Origin: Callipepla californica brunnescens
Taxonomy: Eukaryota > Chordata > Aves > Galliformes > Odontophoridae
Length of the DNA: 64,000 nucleotides
Direction of reading: 5' to 3'
Assembly (NCBI GenBank): GCA_023055505.1
Contig: JALIRH010000004.1
Span: 16,487,368-16,551,367, forward strand
The notes beneath the pieces are model-generated. The model saw only the letters and a program-made list of their open reading frames with translations, had not been told where the DNA came from and ran no database searches. Made by a program: the position numbers and the translations under genes. Positions 52,074 to 64,000 of this stretch are shown here, in pieces (position 1 is the first letter of the stretch; each line of letters starts with the position of its first letter).

Positions 52074-52227
52074 AAGAAAAGAAAAAAGAAAAGAAAAGAA
52101 AAGAAAAGAAAAGAAAAGAAAAGAAAAGAAAAGAAAAGAAAAGAAAAGAAAAGAAAAGAAAAGAAAAGAAAAGAAAAGAAAAGAAAAGAAAAGAAAAGAA
52201 AAGAAAAGAAAAGAAAAGAAAAGAGAA
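52074..52227. repeat. (AAAAG)n pentanucleotide array, about 150 bp
   Basis: After a slightly irregular start (AAGAAAAGAAAAAAG) the array runs as about 27 uninterrupted AAAAG units to about 52223. All bases on this strand are purines, so it is a long homopurine-homopyrimidine tract with mirror-like symmetry of the kind known to form triplex (H-DNA) structures. The open frame across it (lysine, arginine and glutamate repeats) is a by-product of the array and not a gene. The copy number is likely polymorphic. Confidence 0.97.
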
Positions 52228-54629
52228 ATCAGCTTCTTCTTTAGGGCACTGCCACTAATGGGGGTTGATCAGTTTCTATTTCTGGCTGAATTATTCTGAG
52301 TGTGAAGCATGACAGATTGAATTGCTGCCCAGCATCTTATTAGGTTTATTTACTTAAAGGCAAAAAGCACAGGAAGTCAAGATGCTGATATCCAAATTCT
52401 GCCTCCCCTCCCCACCGTCACCCTTACCTGACAGTGCAGCAGCATACCAATCATTTTATTACGGATCCTCAGCAACACAGGCAGCAATGAGAAGCAGGGA
52501 CCCTCATACGTCAGGATGTGTCCCTCCAGAATACCTGCAAGCTGCCCTGCTGCTGTCTTCAAGGCTGAGGCTTTCCTCAGAGATGCAGTGGGAGGCAGTT
52601 TGTACCCTGTGGGGGCATGATGCAGGAGAGTGCAGCCAGGATGCTGATGCTCTGCCTCGTTCATTGAAGCCCATGCAGTCACCTGGGGGGATCAGGGAGT
52701 GGGAAGGGAGCTCAGACGTGGCCACCTTTTCTATTCTTTATCATCTCTGAGAGTGAATTCAGAATGAATCCCTGCAGATAGGAGGATGCTTTGCTCTGTT
52801 CTCAGCCAGAAAGTCCCCAGGCACTTTGGATACATCCTCACAGCCCCACTCAGTGGATAAAATTACATCTGTACACAAACTCAGAGCTCCTGAAATGAGT
52901 AGATTATTAAAAACATATTTATTACTTCATAATTTAGAAGAGTCCTCAAGCACCATTATTATTCACCTGTAATATTGCTGTTTGCTCCCCATTGCCTGTA
53001 GTGCTCTTTCAGAAGTCTGAAAAGAACGTTTCTTTCCCCGTCAATTTTCTCCTCTGGCTTTGCTAAACACTAATGGTTAGTAGCGGTGCTGTTTGCAGCT
53101 GTGTTATTTTGAGGAACCTGGCAGTGTGACAGGAACGGCTCTTGTACAAGCTCTCAGGAGACTCTGTTGCAGAATTTCATTCCAGGCTGTCCCTAGGTGA
53201 GGTTCCCAGCCTGCACGGAGGGAAAGGCGATCTCATGACACTGAGCACAGCTTCATGCCAGCAGGAAGGTCCTAAGGACAGCTCCTCGCAAGGAAGGCCA
53301 CCTGGCCATGCTGCAGTCCAGATGAATTGCACAGGATGTGTCACGTGGGAGTGAGCTGTTCCATGTCGCATCTGTCCCCACCAGAGATGGGCACAAAGCA
53401 GGGCCTGTGCATCCTTGCAGCCCCAAGAAGAGAGAAGGGAAAGGGTGGACAAAACTGTGAACCAAAGGAAAAACTGAAGACCCTTGCTGTTAAAATACCA
53501 AACTGTGTTTTAAAATGTTTCATTTCCACTCCAGACTTGCATCCTGTGCTGTTTGGAAAAGATTCCCAATTTTTTGTAGCTAATGAAATTCTGTCTATTA
53601 GCATTTGCTCATTTTGGGAGACAAATGCATTACCAGCATAACCGAGTTTTGTACAGTTCTGTGGCTTACGGGCTCAGATCTGCCATTTCACTCAGGATTC
53701 AAGTGTGTGTTTTTGGTGAAGGCTATAAAACAAAGCCGACATTTTCTTCCACATGTCCTTCAGATTCTGATCCTGGAACAGAAATCTCAGGTTGCACTCA
53801 GTCTTTTCTACATCAAATACAAGTAACATTGCCCACCTAAGGAATCAGAAGGAACAAAGATCCTAACTCTGGCTTGCCCATGCCTGGGATGAATGTTGTA
53901 AGCACTGGATATTTCTCTAAGATTTATAATTCCTGCCTGAGGGTTGTGTGTTTGCAGGAGAGGCTGCTGTTAATGAATTTTATTTCTTTTTCTTTTCTTT
54001 TTCTACTCTTTTTTTTTATAGTCTTTAAACAACTCTGTGCCTGATCCCATGTGAGACAAATAGATTTCAAAATGACAAAAATATCTTTTTGTGCAAAAGC
54101 AGGTCTAGTGGATAAATTAGATTTCTTCACTATTAAGTTACAGGGAAAACAAAACAAAACAAAAAAAAGTGAATCAAATGAAAGGCAAAGTGAGCAGTGA
54201 TGCTTTTAAAAGAGAAAACAGATCACTTATGTCAGTGGCTTGGGAAGTTTAGTGATTTTTATTCGCCTGAAGGTTAGGAACATATCTTTAGGTGCCCATG
54301 TGTGCTTTGGGAATATTCATAGCTCTTTTGGCTCAGTGTGGTATCAAAGGAATTTTTTAGGTTGGATAGCACCTCCAGAGATCACCCAGAGCTTAGGACC
54401 TGTTTCTTGAACTTTGTCAGCCTCATAGCTCTAAGGAACACAACCTGTTTGGGAACAGGAAGCAATACTTGGTGTTTCTTTTCTCTGCTTTGAACTTCCA
54501 TGGGTTTCTAAACTGAGTCTACTCTCCAGCTGGAAGTACAGGAACCCCTAGAGGTAGTCTAGCAGTCATATCTATTTATGTATTCTTCCTAACTTAATGG
54601 AACAGAGTATTTAAAGAGGTACTTAGGCA
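52228..54629. other. Gene-free stretch, about 2.4 kb
   Basis: No coding exon or RNA gene is recognised. A pyrimidine-rich tract at about 53979-54018 and an (AAAAC)n patch at 54145-54168 are present. A GGTTGGATAGCACCTCCAGA-type stretch near 54358-54395 may be a tiny decayed CR1 scrap, but it is too short to be sure. Confidence 0.5.
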
Positions 54630-54702
54630 GGGGGGTTGGAACTAGATGATCTTTAATGCTCCTTCCAACCCAAGCCATTATTTGACTCTGTGATTCTATG
54701 AC
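54630..54702 (+). repeat. CR1 LINE 3' end fragment
   Basis: The plus strand reads GGGGGGTTGGAACTAGATGA, TCTTTAATGCTCCTTCCAAC and CCAAGCCATTATTTGACTCT, then GTGATTCTATGAC. This is the standard 3' end of avian CR1 with a few changes and a small insertion before the tail. Only about 70 bp is present. Confidence 0.9.
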
Positions 54703-56268
54703 TTTGGAGCATTCTAGTGTCTCTGTTAATGCAACCACTTCTGTGTGTGTAGTTATTGCCATACAGCCTCATGTGTGAGAATTAGAGAGGCAAATTTGGA
54801 ATCATTTTTTAAAGATCTTTGGTTTTGCCTTGAAATTACATTTCTATTACATTTCGGTCTACTCATATGGTGTGTGATGTATCTCAAGGCTTTTTTGCAT
54901 GCCAGCACGTAGGCTTTGGGTTGCTTTCCAAGCCTAAGAAATGGCCGAGGTTGTGTAGAAGCAGCCAGTGAAATTTCTCCAAGCAGGATCTGCAGTGGAT
55001 TTTCCTGTGCTGTTTGTGAGCCTGGATGATTGCCCTCCTCCCAGAACAGCTGCAATTTCATACAGTGGGAAATTTTTCGTAGTAATTTAACTCAGTTAAT
55101 ACAGCTTTTGTAATAATTGGAAGCTATGGCATAGATATCTACCTGAAAATTATGTTCACTGTGGGTCCACCATTATATGGGCCAATTCCTCATTAAATGA
55201 ATGAATTAAAGAAAAGCAAGCATCAGTGGTTGGTGATTGTGAGCAGTCAGAGCATATTGTAAGAAAGCAATGTTTGTAATTAAGGTGCCAGCCCGCACAG
55301 CTGGGGAAAGATTGCTGCCACTGCAGACAAATAGCATTAGTAAAATCTCATTTCACACAATGCAGAGAAAAGTGCTAGTGACAGAGAAGAAAATACAGTT
55401 GAAGCCTATGCTCACTTCGTCCTCTACAAGCTATCAGTAGCATAGGTCCTGGTCCTCACTGGGTCATCATACCATACACTGAGTGTATCGACCTTGTTGG
55501 AGAACTGGATTTACTTCTGGCTAAAATTAACAATTTGGATCCACTCAGTTCATTGAAGGTGACCAAGATTTCACACCATATCTCTAAATCTTTCATACAC
55601 ATCCCTGTACGTTCTCATTGTTGCAGTGGATCTCTTTCATAAACTTCAGTGATTCAGTTCTTCCAGTCCTCTTGCAAAACTGAAATACCTTAACCTTGTC
55701 AGACACGGAAGGGGGAATGCAAAGCTTGTAGTAAATTTCATGGCAGTAAGTAAAGGAAGCTGTGCTGTACCCTCTGCTTCCTCCAGTCTCCCTCCTAAAG
55801 AAAAGCCTGACTAAGATTACACCTCATGCTGAGAAGACAATTTGCTGAGCAGTTTGTTATTCATCAGTCCTGAACATAGTTGTGACAAGGCTTTGGTTAG
55901 GACAGTGGTGGAAATTAAAACTGGTGAGAATTAGCACAGTTACCAGTTAGGGAAAATCTGAATTCTTTCCAACCCAGAAAGGCCCAAAATCTTTTGACAG
56001 TTTGAAAATGCTTTCATCTGCACTTGAGTGCTGAGAGAGTTTTTGCAATGGGCTCTGAGCAGACAAAGAAGGAGAGAAATTAGAGGCACTGGATCTCAAA
56101 GAGGTGTTTGCTGATTGGAAACTGAAACTGTTGGCTAAGACTGTGTGGTCAGCCTGCTTAAGCAGGTGGTCAGGCTGAATTGCCATGTTCTTTCTGGCTT
56201 TAGAAGCTTGGAGTCTATAAATATGGAAGAGAAAATGGTGTATGAATTATTTCAAAAACACATCATAA

Positions 56269-56333
56269 AATTAATTATCCTTGAAGCAGAGCAATACGCT
56301 GCATATCTTATCTGCCACAGTCTAATTAGATTA
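56269..56333. promoter_or_regulatory. Candidate enhancer-like cluster (homeodomain and GATA words)
   Basis: Within 65 bp there is ATTAATTATCC at the left, a GATA-type CTTATCT at 56307-56313, and CTAATTAGATTA at 56322-56333, just before TTGCATAA. Such words arise often by chance in AT-rich DNA. Only their density and the lack of repeats here suggest a regulatory role. Confidence 0.2.
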
Positions 56334-58702
56334 CTTGCATAAGAAACTGAGCAGTAAAATGGCACAGGCAAGCAGAGCCTAGCATTCTGCAGAACTGGAT
56401 GCATTCAGGGGGATGCTAGAGCTAGAGCCAATCACCCAGATTATAATGCTGCTTCAGCTTTTGCTGAGCTTAAGAACAGCTCTGGCTCCAAGAAAATCAG
56501 GTATATTGGAGTTTGTTTGCAGCAAAGTAAGGGACTACTTTGAGCTCTACTGGTCCATTTTCTGTAACAAGTGCCAGCTGACTCCAGGCAGATTTCCCTT
56601 GCCTGGGTTTGGTTCCGTCTTCTCTGGTTACCTTGATGCCCTTAGAGAAATCACCCTGGGGAGGTACTTTCTGCTTTGTCCCCCAAACCAGCTTCTCATG
56701 CTGTGGTCCTCCGCTCACTCGTTGTGCCCCTCTGGCCACCATGCTCTCCCTCCTCCTTCCTTACACTCTGTGAACTTGCTATAGCATATTTATCCCTCTT
56801 CTGTCCTCAAAGTCAATTAGTCCAAGTCAAAGTAATACATTGATTTCTGTCTCCTTTCTTTCAGCTTACAAGCTGCCGTGAAGTTTATTCTCTTTTTTAA
56901 ACTGAGAAATAATTTTTCTGATAAAAAATGTTTGATTTAAGAGTCTTCCAGAATCTAGGCCCAGGCACAACATTTACCTCATTGCCTGCTCAGGTTTCAA
57001 GGTGAATATTAGCTATTAAATCTTAATCTGATTCTTAACCTCTTTAAGATTAGATGAGAAATTTCTATATTTGCAGTAAATAACAGTTCCTTGACCATTA
57101 ACTGTCTTCTTTATGGCTATTAATAATCACATCAACAGTTTTTTCTTTCCAAATATATAGCCCTGAACACTTTGTGCTGAAGAAACCATCCATTTGCGAC
57201 CAAATTGATCTTTTTTCTTTCTTCTCTTGCCAATGTTTGTACTCAAGAGCTCTCACACACCGTGGTGACAGGGAGAGGAAAATAATGCTAAGAAAACACT
57301 GCTCCTTAGTGGTAACATGCAGGAAAGGTGCAGGGAGTCTTTCCTTTCTGACTTGTGCAAATGCAATACCTCTAATTATTTTATTCACATTAAATACAGT
57401 ACTTGCTGTGCATGAAGCCTGTCTAGAGGCTGCAGTGACTGTCCAGCACTGGGGTGCTGCTGAGCTTTCCAGCTGAAGCAAGGCCAGTGTTGGGCTCCTC
57501 CAGGTCAATGGGCTCCTGCCCAGCCAATGTTGCTCCAGCATGGGTGGCAGTCATGCTCTGCTCTGCACAGATGTACTCCTCCAGTGCTTCTGAAATCTCC
57601 TGGGGATGAGTCAGACAGCGTCAAAGATCTCCACCATACAGGATAGAAAAAGCAACCCTAAGCCATTCCAATAAATTGCCCCTGGGAGGACACAGGAGAG
57701 CTGGGCCATAAAACATGGTGCACTTCTTTCTTTTCAAGGAGGTATTGTTTAACATTTGTCAGTGGGAAGGCAGCCTCCCAAAGCCCAGCTGGGTGGTTTC
57801 CCTTTTCTGCAGATTTCTTTAGCACATGGGTATTTTTTAACCACTATCATCAGTGTTTGGCAAATGACAGACCTGCTGGAGTACTTTGCAGACGGCTTTG
57901 ATTCACTCAGCTCCCAGCTCCGTTTCCTTGAATCATAGTTGCTGGGGACAGAAAACACCATTTCCTCCATCTGTGAGGCACAGAAGGGCCTCTTTTCCAC
58001 TCAAGAATATATTTTTCCAACATTTGATTCCTCTGTTTTATAAGCCCAAAGTGAGGTGGCTGTCCCTGTTCTGCTGTGCTCTGCTTCCAGCACTTTGGAC
58101 ATGTTGGTTTGGGCCAGCTGTAACATTTCTTACCTAGGAGAAGTTCCTCAGCCACATGTGCCCCTTTGGCCAGTGCTGCCCTCACCAGCTGCAGTGCTAG
58201 CACCTCTAAGTGGTATCTCACCAATTCTTATACACGAAGTACAATTTGATTTTTGCACCAAGTACAAGGTGTTGCTGAGTCTGATACAAAAAGGCCAGAA
58301 GAGTAGTATCCTTCCCCTCTTCCAGAAAAAATTTCTTCTCCATGTCCCACCTCCATTCCAAGGAAAATGAGGCTCAAAAGCCCTGTCCTGTAGGTGAGAA
58401 AGCTGACACAAGGCCACCAGAATTATTTTTGTGAAATTGCACAGCCAAGCCAGAAGCAGATCAGGCCCTTTGAGTTCTTTGGCTGTGCTCTGTTCCTCCA
58501 GTCCCTCTCCAGTCCTCATGGATCTGCTCATCCCTTGTGTTAAGCCTTGATACTCTTCTTTTAGCTTGGTCTGTGGTGGAATAGCACTGATCTCTGGTGC
58601 TACCTTTGCCCATGTCACACACAAATTTGTCCCAGTACCAAGCCTGCTGTTTGCACAGGCCATTCATTAGGGATAAGTAGAGCAGGGAGCAATGAATGCG
58701 AC

Positions 58703-58718
58703 TAATTGCATATAATTA
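58703..58718. promoter_or_regulatory. Candidate paired homeodomain-like site
   Basis: TAATTGCATATAATTA holds two TAATT-type cores in opposed orientation around an octamer-like TGCATA. Further ATTA/TAAT words follow to 58796. This is a weak motif-only call. Confidence 0.2.
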
Positions 58719-61700
58719 CAGATCCCAATTCTCTTCTTATGCTGTATGAGTGTGTCTGTTTATAGGGCAATTACACAGTAAATAGGATGCAATTAGAGTG
58801 ATCTATGCTGAAGGGCTGCACTTCTATCTCTGAGTGATAAGCTGGATGGTCTCCAAATGGGAATGCCATTGCCCTTCACTGGAGTTCCTCTAGAATCAAG
58901 ATCTTGTTATGTTCTTCAGCTTCAGCCTGGACCCTTCAAGGTGATTTTCACAACCATTTGATATTTTGCCACTCCTGCCCCAAACAGATGTATCAATAAA
59001 CACTTTCTCCACTAACTTCTCTCATCTCTTAGTTTTACTTTTCCTAATGTTCCTCTTCCTTAGGTTTAGCACGCATTCTGCTTGGAAACATGTCATGGCT
59101 CGAGGTCAGGGTCCTGCTAACACAGGATTTTGATGAGAGCCTACCTACATGGTAAGTGACTCGCTGATTCCAGATGTTCACACTCTTCCCCATGCAAAAT
59201 GAATTTGCAGGTCTTGGTGTGGACAGAAAAAATCCATCGCATGTAGCTGCAATTATATCAGGATTATTAGAAGATTAAAAGATGCTTTGCTCTCCTGGTC
59301 ATGTTTGCTAGAATGGAAGAGGTCATCTATTTTTATAGTACTTAGCAGAGGGCATGTAAACTAGTTGGAGCTCCTGAACACTGGTTTGCCATACATGCCA
59401 CGTAATAAGCATAGAGCTGGCAGAGAGGGAAGGAAGCATTCCCTGTGCTGTGTTTTGTCTCTATTCAGTGGAGAAACAAACCTTCAGTTCCCTCAGCTGT
59501 CAATCCAGAACTTTTTACCAGAACTAATATGTTAAGCAGTACAGTTGATGTTAGGACAATAAAATCTCTGCTAATAATTGCTATACAAACATTGCTTCAG
59601 GCCCTCTACATCATTTACCTATGAGCTTCTCACATCTGATCTACAGAGGTTGCTCAGACAGGCATGATGTTTAATGCAACCTTATTTTAGTCTAGGCAAG
59701 AAAGGAAAACCTGGATTCAAGCTGGACCTTGGATGCATCAGAAAAATTTGTCAAGTGAACCCAGTGAAGACACCCTGGGTGTAGCTGAGGTTGGAGTAGC
59801 TGTTGTACATTCTGATGCTTCTGTGTTTTCCACCTTGATATTTTAATGTACAAATCAGTACCTCTGTTTTAGTTTCTATCATAGAAGAAAAACTGCTGAC
59901 AAATGAATGGCATTGAGATTTGGAAAACCAGCCAGGAGAGAAAATTCTTAGAGATCAGATTTCGGTATTTCTCTGCCACAGGCCACTTGTTTCAGAGAGA
60001 GGTTTCAGAATTGCTCAGTGCAGTCTGTCTGGGGCTGCTTGGCACAACCAACTATTTAATAGTGGAATTCGCACCAACACAGGCTAAAGCGTGGGGGAAA
60101 TGCAGGTTTTGCTGCTTCTCAGGTGCATTTATGGTCATCAGATAAAATGAGTTTTTTCAAGCTGCTCAGCTTCCTATCCTTAAATGTTGGATGCATAAAT
60201 CCATACATTCTTGGACTTCTTACCATGCATGAAAGCTCCATTTTCAAGCAGCTCTTGTGTGCTCTCACTGGAACCGGCAATGGGGTTGTGCCTTTGCCCA
60301 CCTCTCCATGTTGGACTTCTGAAGACTTCCATCTTTACATCCCTCCCCATTGGAACTTGGGAAGAAGACAAGCCCCAGAGTTGCTTGCCCTGGCAGTGCT
60401 GTTAGACTGGTCTGCTTTTGCTCTGGCGATAAAGTAAAATGAAAATGCTTAGTGGGGCACCCACAGTCGCAGGAGAATTCAGGACTGAGAGAAAAAAGCT
60501 TTTCTGTTGGATGTGTGAATGGACTCCATCTCCTCTGGAAAAAATGCCTGAAAGATGGAGCCCTGTCCATGTCCACTTAAAACTCAGAGATCAGCTTCTA
60601 ACTTAGGTCACAGCTGGGGACAGCCAGGCTCAGCCACTTCATCTCTGGAAAAGGGCTGTAATGAAGCATAACACCCAGCAGGCAAAAATTCAACATTTGA
60701 TCATGTATGTGTAGGAGCTCAAGCTGGACAAGACTAGCACCCATGTACTTTAATTGGCTCAAGCAATTTCACTCTACTTCTGGGAATGAAAAATAGAGGT
60801 TTTCTTTCAGTAGGCTGCAGCTCTGTGCATAGATAATTGCTTAACAGTAATGTGCCCTGTTTAGGGATGTTTCTCTGCCTCCCCAGTGATTGCTTCCTGA
60901 TGGAGCAGAAAAAAAAGAGCCTGGCTCAGATAGGCAGCTGGGAAAAATAACCCTCATGTATTAGGAGAATCACAGCAGCCTGAGGTATTGTGTAGCCCTG
61001 CCACAGAGCCCACAGGGTGGGAGACTTGATTTGCTTACTGTGGGGGGAACAAACAGAACAAAAGGATGTGAAATTAAAAGGGCACTAGAGCATCAGGATG
61101 GTACTTGCAAAAGACCTTGTCAGACTAGCTAGAGATTGAAGTGTTAAAAACAAACTATAACTGTAATTCACACTAAACTGCATAGCCTCTGCATTAAAAA
61201 GCCCAAATCACTTTGACTTCAGAAAGGTCAGAATGTTACTCTTTGTATGTCAGAACTGATTTTTTTTTTTAAATTGCTTCATAACAACTCCTGAAATGAA
61301 AGAATTACACAATCAGAGGCTTCATAGTAGCTGTACAGACTTGTGCAGAATCCTTCATGGGTTCATTCCTGCCACATTCACAGCCAAGATATGGCGGCTC
61401 CCTACATACCTGTTATTTCTAAGTTGAGGAGATCAAAAGGCATTAGTGTCTCTGGATACTCTGTAAGCCTGATATTGGAACTTTTGAAAGCCCAGCACTA
61501 CTTTGAAACTTTATGAGCTGTGAACCACCTGTGCTGTAGTGACCTCAAGATGTGCATGAGCCCAACTCAAGTGAAGTCTGGCAAAGCAGATTGTCATCTT
61601 AATTGATGACCTTCTCAGTCTGTTCTGTCCCGTTCCCCTTTGAGACAGGCTTGTTGATATCTATCCACCCACTCTAGATGGCTCAGCGTGTCTGGAAACT

Positions 61701-64000
61701 TCTACCACAAAACCTGCCATCTCAATCGAAACTGCCTGACAAAAAGAGATTACCTGTGAAACTGCTTTTTTGGCAACTAAATGGCAAACCACTTCTTGCC
61801 TGGCTGAAAGATGATGCCTCACTTTCCTCAGGGAAGGTTTCTTTCTTTTTTAAGCTCTTGATAATCCTTCAAAGATTTGCAAAGCTGGAGAGAGGAAGAA
61901 AGGTCATAAAATGCTGTATTAGCCAAGAAACTGAGAAAACCTTACAAAAGAGAGCATGAGAGGACTCAAAGAGGGGCCTTAATGGGAGGTCCTCTGCAGC
62001 TTTTGTAGAAGTGTATCAAGAACAGAAAATGGATTGCTGCCACAAGTTATACCATCTTTCCCTTGAAGCTCCCTTGACTGGAAGTTTTCTATCCCCAGTT
62101 CGGTTGAACTTTTTCCTCGTCAAGGAATTTTTTCAATCATCATAAAGGAACCCTGATGAAAACACCTTTCTTGTCCCATCTGTTGTGTCCATGCTGTCAT
62201 GATTTTAGTGTTTCAAGCACTCATCCTCTATTACAGTGATGCCTTCCCTCTTGCTTCAGAGACAGCAAACGATTATCTGATCAAAACAACTGTCACATCT
62301 CATCAAGACTGGGAACTGCAATCTGGAAATGAAAGAATTTATTGCTTGTGCCTGGCAGCACTACTTTTAGTCCTGGTGTATATTTCAAAAGTGCCTAAAT
62401 TCGTAAGTGAGCAGGGCAGACCACAGCAGAGAAGAACAGTGAAAAGCTACAGTAACTCTGAGATGACGTTTTCCCCTGAGTGAATTCCCTGTCCTGACTT
62501 TCCAGGTCCCTTTTATTTCCCATGAATATTTGAAGAAAGCACATAAAGAAAGGCATCCTTAGAGAAAATCTCATGCATTGATTTTTGTAGGGCACATTCT
62601 CACAGCTATCCCAAAATACTGAAGGGTAGAGAGGGCGGAGACATGTTGAAGGATGTGGGTATCATGCTTTCCTGGGAAGAAAAACAGTTGTACACCCACA
62701 TTCCCACAGAGCAAGTATTTGAAAGTCATGAGTCGGCACTGTTAGAGACTGTCCATGATGAGTCTGTCCATGCTAATGTGTCCACAGGCCCCATTTAGCA
62801 AGCATTTCAAAAGAAGAAAAAATAAATATATGATTTTTGGTGTTTCACAGATTCAAAAGGAAATAAAATCCTGCCAATAAATGGGTCTTTGAGATAAGCT
62901 TGGGTTTAATGTGCCAGGTCAGAAAAATACATAAGAATATCTCAGTTTTGGATAGATCTTTCAGTAGGCCTAAAAACAGCAGGCTGTGGACTCCTATTAT
63001 AGAGAAAAATGTTTATAACCACGAGGCACAGAAGAATATTGCATGAATATAACAAGTAGCATAGTGTGAATGAGAAACAGCAACAGACATTTAATGTCAC
63101 CTTTGCTTTGTTAAGCTAAGTGGAATCTAGGTGATGGACAAACACTGGAGGTGAGAGACACAGATGAGTCAGTACTTTCCACAAGAAAAAGGTCAAACAA
63201 GCCAGCTGCCTGGCAAGTGTCAGTAGACATACTTTTTACATTACTTAGGCTAAGGTAAGACAGTAGGCTCCTTATCACCTCATCTGAGGTTCAGTATTCT
63301 ATATTATTGATTAAGATCATAAAAACTGGGTCTTGCATCAAGACTGAGCCCCTCTGTTATTGCACCCACCTTCCTGAACAGGTCCTCATCTGTAGTAGCT
63401 GGACCCTTCCTAAAACCTAGTCTCTGAGCTTCAGTGGGGGAAGACTTTCTTAGCAAGCAATCCATACTACTCCCCTGAATTGAATTTATTTTCTATTACT
63501 TTTACATTTCTTTCTTGTTTTCATTCTATAGCCATAACATCTCCATTCGTGTCAATTCCCAGCAGGCCAGCACATGCACTGGAGATGTGATGCACTCAGT
63601 TCATCGCTGTCTGCTGCTCACAGCACTGCCAGATCATCAGGTTATCTTCTACTTGACAGTTTCCATGGAAGTCAGCTCTCTTTGAGATGGCTTACTTCAA
63701 CTTCTGTAGCTTTCCAGATCACATCTGAGGGTTAACACACCACTTCCATTGAGTGTCACCTTCCTGAAGGTAGGAGTTTCTAAACTCAGAGCCTGAGATG
63801 AGCAAATCTATAATTGTACAGATGTGACTGCCTGTCAGATACAGATGAGGTATTTATTCCTATGTCTGCCTGAGGAGTTATAGGAAGTGTCTATATAAGC
63901 AATGTCCTGCAGTTCATGGGCTAGCTTGCGTTCCTATTCTCTTTAAAATGTTTGTTTCTGGTAGCTTCCTATAGGGTGATTCTGTACCCAGAGCAGTTAT

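Larger units (their letters stand above)
54703..64000. other. Gene-free stretch to the right edge, about 9.3 kb
   Basis: No coding exon, RNA gene or recognised transposon. Open frames of about 100-170 codons (for example minus 58148-58663) match no known family. AT-rich, non-repetitive parts at about 55230-55400, 56240-56350 and 58690-58800 hold clustered homeodomain- and GATA-like words and look like candidates for conserved non-coding elements. No PRDM11 coding exon, the neighbour expected from mammalian gene order, was found. Confidence 0.5.

Noticed and set aside
52050..52244. Lysine/arginine/glutamate repeat protein
   Set aside because: It is only a translation of the (AAAAG)n array; every frame of such an array is open.
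58148..58663. 171-codon minus-strand frame
   Set aside because: No known domain, no conserved-looking motif, no supporting splice sites.
1..64000. tRNA, rRNA, microRNA hairpin, CRISPR array, operons, phage or defence genes
   Set aside because: No tRNA A/B-box pair, repeat-spacer pattern or dense coding was seen, and the sequence is vertebrate in character. Short hairpins were not searched exhaustively by eye, so small RNAs cannot be fully excluded.
12960..64000. PRDM11 coding exons on the plus strand
   Set aside because: Expected from mammalian gene order, but no PR-domain-like or N-terminal PRDM11-like frame was found; non-coding first exons cannot be excluded.

Overview
The window looks like a piece of a bird genome, probably a galliform such as chicken. 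CR1 (chicken repeat 1) LINE fragments occur on both strands, several ending in the typical 3' octamer-like tail (ATTCTATGAT). There is one GC-rich CpG island of about 800 bp in otherwise AT-leaning, gene-poor DNA, and no bacterial-style gene packing. Almost all open reading frames in the window are chance frames.

Only one gene is recognised: the 5' end of TP53I11 (tumor protein p53 inducible protein 11), on the minus strand. Its first coding exon (43 codons, starting [20 protein letters not shown]) lies at 603-731 and ends in a consensus GTGAG donor; the rest of the coding sequence lies beyond position 1. A CpG island at about 12150-12960 carries GC boxes and a minus-strand GGTGAGT donor at 12632/12631. 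It is the likely promoter and 5' untranslated exon, which leaves an intron of about 11.9 kb between them.

Layout: 1-602 downstream intron of TP53I11; 603-774 coding exon; 775-12632 first intron, with three long A-runs and one CR1 fragment; 12150-12960 CpG-island promoter; 12960-64000 non-coding DNA, about 51 kb, in which I recognise no gene. That stretch holds an old, broken CR1 with remains of the reverse-transcriptase region (19690-20805), shorter CR1 3' ends (31386, 35905, 50532, 54630), a possible LTR-like repeat (38520-38725), a (AAAAG)n array of about 150 bp (52074-52227), and AT-rich tracts with homeodomain/GATA-like words that could be conserved enhancers. In mammals TP53I11 is flanked by TSPAN18 and, on the other side, PRDM11 on the opposite strand. 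The gene-free part of this window would fit the TP53I11-PRDM11 intergenic interval, but that is inference from remembered gene order.

I found no convincing RNA gene, CRISPR array, operon or new biological system. The most checkable observation is that the inferred spliced 5' end of TP53I11 has an upstream ATG in frame with the known start and no stop between them.
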